Below are positions 25,091 through 37,523 of a stretch of 64,000 bases of DNA, piece after piece. Below the pieces are notes generated by a model. It saw nothing but the letters and a program-made list of their open reading frames with translations. It was not told the DNA's origin and searched no databases. Source of the stretch: Bugula neritina (lineage: Eukaryota; Bryozoa; Gymnolaemata; Cheilostomatida; Bugulidae); the NCBI GenBank assembly GCA_964035545.1, contig OZ037766.1, forward strand, positions 3,342,501 through 3,406,500, given 5' to 3'. The position numbers and the translations under genes were made by a program. Every line of letters starts with the position of its first letter. Within the stretch, counting starts at the first letter, position 1.

Positions 25091-25375
25091 CACACTATGG
25101 TCTTAGCAGGTTCTGCTAATATTGAGAAAAGTTTACTGAATTTACAGTCGTAGAAAAATTCTGCAAATGCTTATTTTCATGTTTTTTTTCTTATTTTAAT
25201 CTTTAGAAGTTATTTTTTGTTGCATTTCTTATATTCAACTATCATATACAATAAAATCCACATTACTATACTCTCATACTGGTTAGAAGTTATGACAAGT
25301 TAGTTCAGAGTGATCAGTAATAATTTTTGCAGAAGCTTATTTCCAACAAAAATTAGAGCAGCATGGAACATTTAT

Positions 25376-25573
25376 AAGTTCAGCTTTGAATATAACTTAG
25401 TTCAGCATTGAGCATATCTAAGATCATCATTGAACAGAAATAAGATCATCATTAAACATATATAATATCACTATTGAACATAAATAAGATCACTATTAAA
25501 CATATATAATATCACTATTGAGCATAAATAAGATCACCATCGAAAATATTTAAGCTCACCATTGAACATAACT
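25376..25573 (+). repeat. 22-bp tandem repeat, about nine units
   Basis: Units of the form AAGATCAYYATTGAACATAAAT repeat from 25376 in 22-bp steps with drift at the edges. It lies within the transposon about 170 bp from its right end. Confidence 0.8.
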
Positions 25574-25851
25574 TGGCTCATTGTGATAAATACAAAGAAT
25601 CAACTTCACAACTCTTGATATCAACATTGATCTAACATACTATTCACTGTGAACAGTACCTGACACTAATTTCTATTCACTGCTGGTCAATTTAGGGATC
25701 CAAAAAACGAGAGGTTTTAGTTGTCAGCTTATGTTCACTCTAACACTAATATTTCTCTCTGTGTAACCAGACAATCTCATCATAAAGAAATCTGTGTTGA
25801 ATACTTTTAATAGTTATTTTTATTTACCTACCACTCTTTTAGGTTACAGAA

Positions 25852-25998
25852 ATGGCAGAACCCAACACAAATCAGGAAAACCCTGATGATGGTGGAACAG
25901 AAGTGGAGGAAACTGAGCCTGTAATTAACAGAGTATTTGAAATTCAGGACAGCCAGAGTAGACTTATCACTCAGGATAAACTACCTCTGTTCCTATAA
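25852..25998 (+). CDS. P4: tiny acidic protein of the AEP/NQE-DDGG family
   Basis: This is the 48-codon unit B copy of P1. Its exon starts at 25843 after CTCTTTTAG. Residues 1-34 are identical to P1. The tail has four amino-acid changes (Arg to Gln, Met to Ile, Asn to Asp, Ser to Pro), so the core is held and the tail drifts. The gene is interrupted only in its intron by the 3.7-kb element. A poly(A) signal AATAAA lies near 26057. Confidence 0.7.
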   Translation: MAEPNTNQENPDDGGTEVEETEPVINRVFEIQDSQSRLITQDKLPLFL

Positions 25999-27732
25999 TA
26001 AGCTGCACACGGTAGAAATAAAGATTTAGAAATTGGGATTTAAAAGCTAAAAAGACAAATAAAGCAATAGCTATAATGTCGCAAAAAGTTAGGATCGTGT
26101 TTTGTTAGAATATAATATACAATATGATCATTATTCTCTAGCATATCATATTTTGCCCAGTGTGAAGAATTTTTTTAAGCTATAAATGCTCTCCATTTGT
26201 AATTTTGAGACTAATATAGTGTAAGAGGCAGACTAATGATATTAAAAATAATTCACAGTCTAACAGTTGTATATATAAGTATATTTTATGTGTATCTGTT
26301 ATGTGTCTATAATTTTCTCCTACAATTCTAAAACATACTTCACACAAACTCCAAGCAGATGCCTATATTTGTGTGATGTAACAGTTTATTTCACTATTGT
26401 ACTGAGCAATATTTATATAAACAGCTATAATCAATAGTACAAAGTATGCTGTTATACATAAAAACAAAATTATGAATAAGTTGGACAAATTGTGACTTGA
26501 TGACAATGGTTCTATATATTGTATATTCCTAATAGCTTCTTATTATTGCAGCTTAAACCAGCTATCGTGAGAATAAATGGTATTTAATTAGCAGTTTTAC
26601 AGTTAATCGAAAACTTGCTAAAACGCATATATTTTGTTTTATTTATTTATTTAATACATTGCTTTTGACACAAATAAACAAAATTTTGGAATAATTATGA
26701 ATGATTTTGACAAATTTTGACCAAGTGAGTTCATGCCTAAACCCACTATTGATTTTTACGTGGAGATCAACAGCTTATTGTTTATTGATTATTAAGAATG
26801 TATAATTGACTGCCTTTTCTTATTACAGGTGCCTGTAGCGATGCTGTGTGCAGATTTTATAACATTATATAGTACAATCATACATTGTAGAACGATTTTT
26901 ATTTTCCGATTGTTTCCTGTGACAAACTTTAAACTGCAAGTTGTTTCTCTCACATGTGTGAAGGCTATGTGTAGAGAGTTTGGACTTGGTTTGACTGAGT
27001 CAACACTTTTCAAAACTCATTCACTTACTGTATATAACTATAAACAAAGGTTTTTGTAGATAGAAAACGGAGAGTACGATAATAATTTAGGATAACATGC
27101 ACATATAGTATTTGTCTGTAGTAAGTGTTGCTATTGCAGCCATCAGATCTTAATGGTAAGTGTTGATCCAACAACGTCGATATTTTAATATGTGCTCTTC
27201 GGTTGAGCAACATGTTATTAACACTATTAGTAGAGTGCAATGATGTGCATTTTGTGAAAACCTGATTTATATATCAAAACAATAAATGTAATTTTTGTTG
27301 TTTATGTGTAATTTATACATTAATGAACACAAAATAAACATTAGTTATATTAATATTCAATGAGCTATATTATGATAATAATTAAGAACCTTTTCTGCAT
27401 TCCAAGTAAGTGTAAGGCCAAAAATGGGACATGGTGTGCAGATTTTCATGCTAATAATATGCTGAGCTCGTGTGGGTTTGATTTAATTGGCTGATTACCA
27501 TTTGGTGAGCACACTATTTTTATTTCAATTCACATTTTAGCTTTTAGCTAACTGAATTAAAACAGTTTCCTCTAGTTTGCATTTTTACTTTCAACAATCA
27601 AAGTCACTTTACCGATGACGTAGTTTAAAAACAAACGTTTGTAGGCGAGCAGTAAAGTTTGACTCCAAGATCATTAGCTGATAAATTTCCGCACTCACAA
27701 CACACTCATTGTGTGTAGCAGGTCACTCCTAG

Positions 27733-28239
27733 TGTAGTAGATTTGTGGGTTATAGAATTAAATCAGGCAGAGAACATAACTCCTTGCTATAGAAGAGACA
27801 AGAGAGAGGTGACTTCGTGTGTGTATAGTGATCTTTATTATAACAAAGATGTATACAGCTCGGACTCCAGTCTTGAAGTGCTGAGCTGGGCAAAAACGCG
27901 TGCTTTTATACTGACAAAAGACGGGGATTTGGGCCTTCCAGAACATTCCACCGACAGCGGAGCCGATGTTCAGCAGGGGTACTGACATTCGTCGTGTCGG
28001 TTACCGACACTGGACATGTTTGTAGCCGATATTCGGTCTGCCTGTATCCACCTGCTGACATTGGTACATCTGTCGGTTTACAAGTATAAAGAAAAGAATC
28101 AACCAAGAGTATTGTAATGAATGAAGAAAAGAAAAGAAAAGGGCAAACCATAAGTGTTATAATAACTGAGACTGTGTCTGTAATACTAGTTATGGGAATG
28201 GGGCAAGGGGGATAACTTGATATCTGGATATTTACTACA
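27733..28239. mobile_element. Solo LTR
   Basis: This 507-bp insertion is absent from unit A. It begins TGTAGTAGAT and ends TTTACTACA (TG...CA with inverted ends) and is flanked by a 5-bp duplication with one mismatch (CCTAG 27728-27732, CCAGG 28240-28244; unit A has CTTCCAGGACGAG). There is no internal retroviral coding sequence, as expected after LTR-LTR recombination. The frames across it are not genes. It is unlike the 121-bp LTR of the gypsy element at 59811. Confidence 0.75.
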
Positions 28240-28363
28240 CCAGGACGAGATTTCAAAATTTTTGAACCCTTTTTGGATAATCCACGTTGTGTGGCCCTGT
28301 ATAGAGCGAAATGTATTATAATGCAATGCACAAGCAAAAATGTATCACAGCTATGTATTCTCA

Positions 28364-28950
28364 TTGATTGATTGATTTATTACATATCACAAACATGACA
28401 ACACGTTGCAAAATTCAGTGTAAATACTGGCTATAATAAGTAGGAATGAACAAAAATAAGAGAAAAAAATCAAAACTCTGTTGGATTATTTAAAATAAAA
28501 GCTCATTTAAAGTATTTACAAGATGTCGCAAGAAGCTATCTCTGCCCCATGCCCCTTTATATTTGATGGTTCGATATCTTCCAGAAGGGCATTGACTCAG
28601 AAATTTATTGATGAAATGGTCATTGTTCATTATATATTTGATGGCAAGTTCTTTAGTGAGTTTCTGAATGTGCAAATCAATGTTTAGATACTCAATTCCG
28701 AGTTTTGAGCAATCTTTGAGAATTCTTCGAATAGCCTTTTTATCACTGGCATAGATACAAGTAAAAATAGTAGGTAGACAATAGGCGATGCGGAACATGA
28801 TGAAACTTTTGAATAACATATTTGCTAGAGGTTTAGAGCTAAGATACGCAACATTCTTCACAATATACATTCTTCTTGATACTGTTGTTACTACTGATTG
28901 TACATGTTCATGAAATCTCAAATTCTGATCCACTAACACACACTAACACT
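28364..28950 (-). mobile_element. LINE 3' end with reverse-transcriptase C-terminus
   Basis: A 149-codon minus-strand frame (28490-28939) reads like the segment after the RT domain of CR1/L2/jockey-type LINEs: LRFHEHVQSVV, then SRRMYIVKN, then a LFKSFIMFRIAYCLPTIF stretch, then KKAIRRILKDCSK. The 3' end carries (CAAT)n-type repeats (TGATTGATTGATT on the plus strand from 28364), typical of that LINE group. Unit A lacks it. Only a 5'-truncated tail end is present, so it cannot move on its own. Confidence 0.8.
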
Positions 28951-29086
28951 ATCATTGTAATCATAATAGCTAGCTCAACACTCAACATATGAATAGTTGG
29001 ATTTACCCATGCATCTATAATACGTGTGTCAGTATATGCATTGGAGGAATCAAGAAAGTATTGTGTTGTCATGGTCATATAATATG

Positions 29087-29456
29087 TTGACTGGGTCAAA
29101 GGGTCAGTTCAGCTTTTGTTCACTGTTCGTAGAGTAGTGAAACAAGTACCAAATCCAAATCAATTCATGATCCTTTATCCTACTTCCCTGAGCTAGATTA
29201 AACTATATATACACATGTTATCTATAAATACAGTGACATAACATAAGTACACCCAGAGCAAGGCAGAGGTGCAAAGAGAGAAAATTACTACTTATAATTC
29301 AAGAAAAAGTTATATTTTCTACTATCTGAATAGCTTATATATCCGACTACAATATAATACAGGAATATATTATTCTTTGGAATAAGAATCATTGTATAGG
29401 CAACAATAGGAGAACTACATTACAGCACGAAATTATATTATCAACTGCTCAATCAG
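29087..29456 (+). promoter_or_regulatory. P5 promoter and leader exon
   Basis: The dyad TTGACTGGGTCAA (29087-29099), TATA box (TCTATAAATA, 29221-29230) and leader ending CAATCAG|GTGAGT (last base 29456) are as in P2. The intron 29457-29879 contains the shared SINE. Confidence 0.65.
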
Positions 29457-29561
29457 GTGAGTAGAATAAGTTATAATATAATGGAGAAAAGATGTATAGT
29501 TACTATTTGGTATGTTCTACGTTGCATTATGTAATAGAGTAATTATCTGGTGCAAATCTAT

Positions 29562-29768
29562 AAGAAAACAGCCGTGGTCTAAGAGTTAGATCGTTTGCCT
29601 ATAGTTAAGCACAAAGTCATGGGTTCGAGCCAAATTGGTGATGTTAGGAAGAGCATCCAGTCATAATTGCTCCTATGCCCCATTTGAATAAGTTCTTGGC
29701 CCAATTTAACAAAAACGTCTTCCATCAGGGGTTCTCACGGGGATGGTGACTATAAACTTGCGTGAGTT
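29562..29768 (+). mobile_element. SINE copy in the P5 intron
   Basis: This is the unit B counterpart of the SINE at 11853. Box A-like GTGGTCTAAGAGTTAGATC starts near 29573 and box B GGGTTCGAGCC lies at 29620-29630. The right target duplication is at 29769-29787. It was inherited by duplication, not inserted separately. Confidence 0.75.
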
Positions 29769-29887
29769 TTATCTGGTGCATATCTAGCAATCAAATCTGG
29801 TTGGCACACACTGTTTCAAGTTAATCCATTTTTGAGAAAGTTTATACAAAATATCACAGAACATTATTTTATACTGTAGTATACAAA

Positions 29888-30004
29888 ATGGCCGAACCTA
29901 TCAAAAACCAGGAGAATCCAGATGATGGTGGTACAGAGGTAGAAGAAATTGTGACTATAAACAGGATGTCAGAAAGAAACAACATCTGTGTCGGCAGAAA
30001 CTGA
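29888..30004 (+). CDS. P5: tiny acidic protein of the AEP/NQE-DDGG family
   Basis: This is the 38-codon unit B copy of P2, in an exon starting at 29880 after ACTGTAG. The sequence equals P2 except Arg for Ile at residue 30; other base changes in the frame (for example GCA to GCC at Ala2) are silent. Function unknown. Confidence 0.75.
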   Translation: MAEPIKNQENPDDGGTEVEEIVTINRMSERNNICVGRN

Positions 30005-30009
30005 AAGAA

Positions 30010-33000
30010 AATATACAGCATATTATGTAATAGAATGAATGAAACAATTGACTAATATAATATTCTCCATTATAGATTGTGCGCTACAACTCAAAACTCA
30101 AGCTATAATAGTTATAAGAATATATTAGAAATTAAGCTAACAATTTACTAATTAATCTCTAGGACCTATTTTTTATGTAATATGTGAATTGTAATAATTG
30201 CATGCTTATAGTAAACTAGTCATTGCGTACAAGTGATCATTGGCATCCTTGACTACAATAGTCATAACATTCATGCTATCTGTGATTTGTATGAGCATTG
30301 AATTTTTCTTTTAGTTTATGAAGTGATACATTAATACTACATAATTATAATACTGTTGGCTTTAAATTCGTTATTTTAACTGTGGCTTTAATTTCACTTT
30401 TCCATCTTTTTGTATATATAACATGTATAGAGGTATTATTGTCAGCTACACATGAATAGCAGGGTGAATGTGAATATTAAAGTATAGAAAACTGATTTAG
30501 TATTCTTTGAATAATTGAATATGATAATTAAATAGGATACAAAGAATAGAAAAACTGCTTAGGTAATTTGTTTGGTTGAGTACACAAATAAAGTCAACAC
30601 ATAAGTGCTTTCAGAATTTCGGAATAGCTAGCTTAAAACTGCCAACTCCTGGTTTCTCATCTGGATAACACACCACATGACTCAATAAATAACAAATGAC
30701 ATCATCCTCTCTCTAACCTCAGGTATTGTCAGTGTGTATAAGAGTTTATTTGGAGTTGTGTTACCTTGAATTAGATGAGTTTCTTAAGAAAACCTTTTAA
30801 GTTTACACACTGCAATATTTATATAAAACATCTAACCTACACAATTCCATAACATTTCACTACACTGCACTCTATATAATACATATTTACATTTATCTCT
30901 CATTACTTTGGAGGACATGCAATGAAACTGAACTGTTTCTTTCTTAACTAAAAACTACAATTATAGTTTTTTTTAAACCTGCAGTATTGACTTGGTCAAC
31001 ATTTCTTGGTCAACTCGTTCATACTTTTCCCTATTCAAATAGACAAATATATGTTACGTTTTGTTATTTTATAATATTATAATTTACACTTTTCACCTCA
31101 ATTAAATATATTAGGTCCGCTTGCATGATGCAAGTCCACTTGTCGATACCTACACCCCTATATAGGCTAGCATCTTTAAAGATATATAACTGTATTAACC
31201 ATAGATTAACCTATTGGACAAAAAGTGTTACATATAATAATTATAAGAATAAAAAGAAAAGAAATAATTATGCACTGGCTATAATTAATTATGAGAGGAT
31301 AATAGTATATTTTCATTAAAAGCAGGATAAAACAGAATAAATTTATGTTAATTTAAATGAATAAATATAGCATATATATAGCTAAAAATCATGCAAATAC
31401 AATATATGAGGACAGTAATTTGAACAGTATATAGATAATTATCCACAAAGACTATGCTAATTGTTCTATGATTCTACATTGAAAAACAGTGTTTTAACAT
31501 TGTTAAGTAAGCTTTTCAAATAATTAATTTTATATACCTTTATATATTATTACAACTGTTTTTTTATCCTGTATGTCTTCCTGTATTAGCCGAAGCAAGG
31601 CCTGTTAAGACAGTCTGAAAAAAAACTTTTTTTTTATTAACCAACATACCTTACAGTCTAAGTCTTGTATCTAAAACCATTTTAGCCTAATTTACTAAAT
31701 GTCAAAATGATCAAATAAATCATATAATAAATTTAGAATTTGCCCACAAAGCTGTGCTATAATTTTTAGATTAAATAAATGTATATATTGAGAGATTCAC
31801 CATAATATAGCCTACACAAAGTTATACTTTTATAAAACCTGAAATTTTATATTTCTCCTGCACTTTATTTTATAAACTCTCTAAAATATGATGAATAATG
31901 TTTAAATAAGAATAAATAACAATAATAAATAAACTATAAACCAGCCCCCAATAAAAAGAGTGTATATATATGACTTGGTCATCATCTGTCAAATCTTGTC
32001 AAAATTTGTCAAAATCGTTCATAACTTTATACTTTTTTGCATTGAAATATTATTTGCTTCTACATTTGTTTTGTTATTCTAAGATCAGCATAATAAGCAA
32101 TGAAGTTGAATTCTATACTAAAAACTTCCCTTTTTATAAATTATTGTTCGTAAGACAGAAAATTTCAATTTTAATAGTTGTTTTTTTATACTTTTTCTTG
32201 ACAGCATATTGTTGTCGCCTGTATAACAACAAATATTGGTGATGAATCATTATTATTAATTAAAATTTGCTTACCAAATAAATTTTAAAATTTTTTAGCA
32301 TAAATCTATAAATTCTGATTGGCTTGTTGGTTTTTTCTTAATTTGTTTATCTTGTAGCCCAAAATTGAATATAAATGTATACTGAAGAAAATACGTACTT
32401 TAATTAAGGTATTATACAATTACAAATAATCATGCAGACAATGTTTAGCTGGTAATAATTTGCAGAATGCTGAAGTTTTATTTAATATTAATTTAATACC
32501 ATCTATATAAGTTGTTCAAACATTATTGGTATGATTTTTAGCCTAGTCATTTAAAGTATAGTGTTTTAAATAAAACTTACATATTATATTGAAATACAAA
32601 TCATTAAAATAAGTATTTAAAAAATTGCAATTTCCTATAGATATAGTTTATGTTCCATCTTAAATAAAAATAGCTTAAATAACTCCCATATATCAGCATT
32701 ATAATATAGATGAGTTACAATTAATGTACACTATGTGCTTTCTAATATATTATTATGTTCATAGAATTACTTTAATAAAGTTATCTTCCCTTGATTTATT
32801 TTGAGCTACAATCATTAGATTTTTACTATTGATAACATAGCCAAATAATTTTTTTAATAGAAAAACAACCCATATGGACCCCTCTCTTGAGTTTAAAAAC
32901 GATATTAAAACTTTCTGTAGCTCTTCAAAATTAATATGGCAGCTGTAATTAACATCTTTTAAAATCAATAAACCTATGAAATATATGTTAGAAGATTTCA

Positions 33001-33660
33001 ACATAAATTATGTTTACAAAAATCTTTAAACTTATAGAATAATGTTCAATATATTATACTTTTGCAATAAACTGCACTGTTGCTATATTATTATAACAGC
33101 ATTATGGTTGTATATTAATCATGTTGTTCATATTTTATAAAATCATTAATTTGCTGCAAATAGTTAGTATTCATACACAAAATTATAAAAGGTAGTTTTA
33201 TTTCCATATAAATTGATGGTCTAAGGTGTAGTTAAAATTTTAATATCAAATTAGTCTATAGAGTGCTACATTGTTGTTTACTATTTTTGATTTTGTTTTT
33301 AAACCCTAATGATTATAGTCCACTGCAGCTATCCATTTCTTATAACAAAAGCTACTTTACAGCGACATGAATTCTGAATTCAGAATAATTTAATTTAAAT
33401 TCCATGCACTTATATATCTTTCTTTATATGTAATAATATAGTTGTTTATTACTTGAGGTGAAGTCAATGACAGTTATATGTTTTACTTGTTTCACAACTG
33501 AGGTATTTGGTTAATCTCACATTTCATCATGTAAATGTTTTGCAAGGAGACTCAATGAGAGCTCAATAATTCAGTAATTATTTTGAATAATCACACAACG
33601 CTACTAGCAATCTCATTTCTTGTGCAGATTATATTTTCCTTTAAAATCGTCAACTTGTAG
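30010..33660. other. Non-coding spacer, unit B copy of 12.3-16.0 kb
   Basis: It holds the same elements as unit A: the conserved TATA block at about 30.67-30.83 kb and dyad-led elements at 30988 and 31969. No protein frame is conserved between the two copies, which argues against hidden genes here. Confidence 0.6.
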
Positions 33661-33669
33661 CAACTATAC

Positions 33670-34067
33670 TTGTGACTCATACAATGTATTTGTTGACTGA
33701 GTCAAAAGTTTGGATTCAGGAATGCTTACAAACTGTATAAAGTCTGAACTATACACACTATAGTTGTAACTCAGTTGGCTTCAACCAATATGTGTTACAA
33801 AGTGAAAAGTGTTCCAGGCTTATCATGGTTTGGGAGTGATTTGATTGGCCGATATTAGAAAACACATCATTTTATTGGTTATAGCTGATTATCATCACTC
33901 ATGAGTCCATATAATACATATATAATTGAAAGCATTAAGCAGCTGTGTATATTTACTAACCTTGGAGTATAGAGAAACAGACACATCTTTTAATACTCTA
34001 TAATAACAATATTGTCACATCTTAGTAAACATATCATTGGATAGTTCACACTCAACAGATACTGCAG
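33670..34067 (+). promoter_or_regulatory. Distal promoter and leader exon of the coding-less unit B copy
   Basis: The composite element (33670-33705, dyad TTGACTGAGTCAA at 33693) precedes a leader ending ATACTGCAG|GTAAAA at 34067. It is the counterpart of 16026-16408. Confidence 0.5.
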
Positions 34068-34710
34068 GTAAAAAACTACACTATATATTATAATATGTTA
34101 TGTTATGTTATATAGTATATTATATATTATATAAGAAACACTAGTATACAGTATATATATATCATATTAAAAATGATGAGTGACCAGATATTTAAATAAG
34201 ATTTTCTAATATAATACTGCATATAATAAACTCTTTTTGTAAGTTGTTGAAATGTAATATATAATAGTCACATTAAATATGACATGACACGAAATATCGC
34301 AAATATAGACAAAGTATATATCCTAGCTTTTGGTGAGTATTTCTAGATGATGCTAAGCTCCCTCTTGCTATAAAGGCTATAGCACCTCATGCTCTAATTA
34401 ATAGAATTGTGTTACTGAGCTTAATCTTTTTATTAGAAGCTAGCTATATATATATACTCTACTTTATTTTTAGTAACAAAAAAGGCTAATATAGTGGTGT
34501 TGTTAAATATTAAGAAAATTTTGATTTGCAGTAAATGTAGAAGCTATATAGTTTGCTTACATGTACGCATTATGATAGAATTGCTACTGGTTCAACTCAT
34601 ATTCTCATTAAATGTTATAGGTAAAAACAATTATAAGTTATAGTGTCAATGTATAAGGGGGCTGAAGGACTAGAACTACACAACAAAGTGAATTCAATTC
34701 AATTCATGAC

Positions 34711-35296
34711 TGCATCTTAGCTCCAATGTTTTTACAGGGTATATAGTGATCACTATTGGAAATTCCAGCCTTACTAGTTAAAAGGTTGACAGTGGCTCAA
34801 CTCAGTTCATTGCCTTATCTGACAAATACATGGCATTGTTGGATCATTTGCAATAACTTCCAACTTTTTTTACATCTGTCAGAGTACCTAGCTCACAACA
34901 ATAGATTTGTCTATACTATACTTTATATACCGCTCCTGACTATAGTGTGTTATACATAATATATTATAGAAAAGCCAAGTAATTCATATATTTGACTGGA
35001 TTTTAGCTCCAATGTCTGTTTACAGGGTATAGTGATCACTATTGGAAATTCCAACGTTTCTAATTATAAAGCTGACATTGGAAATTCCAGCCTTACTAAT
35101 TAATTAAAAGGTTGACAGTGCCTCAACACAGTTCATTGCCTTAGCTGACAACTACATAATATTGTTGGATCACTTCCAACTTTTTTTACATCTATCAGAG
35201 TACCTAGCTCACAACAATAGATTTGTCTATACTATACTTTATATACCGCTCCTGACTATAGTGTGTTATACATAATATAGAAAAGCCAAGTATTTC
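34711..35296 (+). repeat. Local tandem duplication of about 290 bp, unit B only
   Basis: The stretch from TTAGCTCCAATGTTTTTACA to AGAAAAGCCAAGTA occurs twice in a row (about 34.71-34.98 and 35.00-35.30 kb). The second copy also holds a small internal repeat of GGAAATTCCA. Unit A has a single diverged version near 16.8-17.1 kb. Confidence 0.75.
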
Positions 35297-35581
35297 TACA
35301 GCCTCAATTGAAGAGTCAAAAGAAACATTAATTGTATGAAATTTTTTCCATTACAAGCAATATACCATATAATATATTTATTATACTCCTGTAACACTTA
35401 ACTAACCGTACTTTTATAAAAACAAATCATACTTTTTATACAATTATCAAATTATAAACAATGGCAACAAGTGTCATAAAAATAAACATGCACTAGCTTA
35501 TTTATAGTAAGCTATAGTTTATGGGGTATATAAGTAATAATTAATCACCTAATCTTACAATTCTACTCAATCGCATCCGAT

Positions 35582-35775
35582 CGCGCAAGTTGGAAAAGCA
35601 AGCTATAAAATGCCATCTCACAGCTGCAGGGAAGAAAAACTTCTCAGTGCAGCTGCTGAAAACAGGGCACACAGAAGGGCTCAGGTCACCACCAACAGAC
35701 CGGGTTCACTTACAAGTGTGACCTTTGTGGCAAGGACTACCACTCAGCCCAACCGTAAGGTGCATTCCATGCGTT
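35582..35775 (+). mobile_element. LINE 3' end fragment, unit B copy
   Basis: This is the counterpart of the fragment at 17405, with a further deletion after the ACTACCAC segment. Confidence 0.6.
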
Positions 35776-35879
35776 GGAATCTACTAAGCTTTCTGACAGT
35801 TTATAATAATATAACTTGTTAGGCTACAGTCTACACATTTGTAGTAGTTTATATTGTGTTGTCCTGGTCAAACATTCTG

Positions 35880-36268
35880 TTGACTTGGTCAATCAATCTA
35901 GTGTGCGTTATCCCATGTTATGTGTGGGTTATCCCATGTTATGTGTGATCTGCGAATTAAACTACGTTGAAATACATTTTCCTATTCACAAACGTATGTA
36001 AACGTAGACTTTCTTTGTTTGTGTTTGTGTTTGTTACTCATACTACTCACACTGGCTGTACTAATTCTTCATTACTTCATTGCATTCATTTCATTCCAAG
36101 GGTGAAGTGAGCAAGCTATCCTACATGTTTACTATATCTGCAGGTAATGCTTTATAATTTATATTAATATAGGAACAGTATAAAGCTATACCCTGAAACA
36201 GTGAATAGTCTGTAATAGAAGAACTATAGACACAAACAAAGAACTCCTAAAAGCTTCATTCAGCTCAG
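35880..36268 (+). promoter_or_regulatory. Proximal promoter and leader exon without a coding exon
   Basis: The dyad at 35880-35892 and the leader ending CAGCTCAG|GTGAGT at 36268 are intact. Downstream, where unit A has the P3 coding exon, the sequence jumps from the GCATACATCTAG segment (about 36.9 kb) to the P3 3' flank. The unit is therefore a promoter with no known product. Confidence 0.6.
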
Positions 36269-36360
36269 GTGAGTAAAATAAGTTTCTATATAATAATATA
36301 ATACAGTAATAGTATATTGTAGTTAGAATGATGTATGTTAGTTTATATATGATAATAATT

Positions 36361-36808
36361 GAAGACCTCAAAGGAAAAATGGCATATGTCCAATTTTTCG
36401 AATTTTCACAAATTGAAAATTAAAGTTTGGAAACTTGCAACTGCTATCGATATGAATCAATTCTAACCAAATTTCATATTATGGTTTTTGAACATGTTTC
36501 AAACAACTAGACAAAAGGAAATTTGACCAAGTTTACATAAAATACATAATTTGCTAGCAATTTGCGCACCGTCATTGGTCAATTGTTATCACATGACTGG
36601 ACATAAGTTATTTTTCTTTTGTGATGACTGGACATAGGTCTTTGTTGCTTTGGGGTGGGTTTCAAATCCAGCCTTAAAACCATGGACAAAATTTGTTTTT
36701 TTCTTTGATAATTTTATGACTAAAACTTTAATACTTGAGCTATCCAAGGGAAGAAAAATCTCATTTTTTTTGAAAATGGACAAATGTCGTTTTTCTTTTG
36801 AGGTCTTC
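36361..36808. mobile_element. 448-bp MITE with long imperfect TIRs
   Basis: The ends are GAAGACCTCAAAGGAAAAA and, on the other strand, GAAGACCTCAAAAGAAAAA; inverted similarity extends for about 37 bp. It is flanked by AATT on both sides (36357-36360, 36809-36812), while unit A has a single AATT at the empty site (about 18.18 kb). There is no coding sequence. The superfamily is not recognised. Confidence 0.85.
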
Positions 36809-36879
36809 AATTATAATATAAATATTGTATATGTTTTCAGCAATAGAATGCTCACTACTACTATAGTTATAAACTCATT

Positions 36880-36950
36880 TATAGAGAAGTGCATACATCT
36901 AGTAATATGACAATACTATACTTTAAGTAATTATAGCTGCTATTTATAAT
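36880..36950 (+). pseudogene. Site of the deleted P3-like coding exon in unit B
   Basis: Aligning with 18250-18660, the flank up to GAAGTGCATACATCT and the flank from TAAGCTGCTATTT onward are kept, but about 0.3 kb with the acceptor and tiny ORF is missing. This is a loss by deletion, not by point mutation. Confidence 0.65.
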
Positions 36951-37519
36951 CTTTATATACTAATTATAAATTCATTCTTATATCAAACTATAAAAATTCA
37001 TATCATAAGCAGTTTGCAAAAGTAACAACTATTGTAGAGGTTCACATAATTATGCTGCCTATATATGAACTATTAGCTACATATTATAATAAAATTGTTC
37101 ACTTCAACTCGATTTTCAAGTTTAACTGTGGCTTTAATTTTAACTTTCCAACTTCTTGCATATCATGGCGTAGAAATACTATTGCGTACATACATTATAT
37201 GCATTGATCACAGTGATTGTTATTAGCAAGATGAAGGTGTATTAGAATAGAAAACTGCCTCAGTACTTTTTACTTCAATCACACTGCATGGTACACAAAA
37301 TGAAGTCCACAAATTTTTTAATGATTTCAGAAATGATAGCTCAAACTTGCCAACTATTGGTTTATATCAGAATAACGTTTATATAATTATATTACTGAAC
37401 TTTCAATAAATGAGATCTTCCTCTCACTTAAACCAAGATATATTGTCAATGTGTAGAGTTTATTTGGAGCCGTGCTACCTTGGATTAGGTTAGTTTAATA
37501 GCAGCCTTATAACATATTT

Positions 37520-37523
<4 letters not shown>

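Larger units (their letters stand above)
22061..25763. mobile_element. 3.7-kb TIR transposon in the P4 intron, TA target duplication
   Basis: Perfect 20-bp terminal inverted repeats, CACAGAGAGAAATATTAGTG at 22061-22080 and its reverse complement at 25744-25763, are flanked by TA on both sides (22059-22060 and 25764-25765). Unit A shows the empty site with a single TA (AAAGTCTGTAACC, around 9150). A TA duplication suggests a Tc1/mariner-type or other TA-targeting element, but the termini are not a family I recognise. There is no intact transposase, so it is non-autonomous or decayed. It contains one candidate spliced small ORF, a tRNA-like GC-rich patch and a 22-bp tandem repeat. Confidence 0.9.

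Noticed and set aside
24758-25153. 131-codon frame within the transposon
   Set aside because: It is a by-product of the GC-rich tRNA-like patch; no domain and no splice context.
26829-27059. 76-codon frame with clean start in unit B
   Set aside because: The unit A copy has a stop and indels, and base changes do not favour silent sites.
27906-28364. 152-codon minus-strand frame
   Set aside because: It spans the solo LTR and its flank; it exists only because of the insertion.
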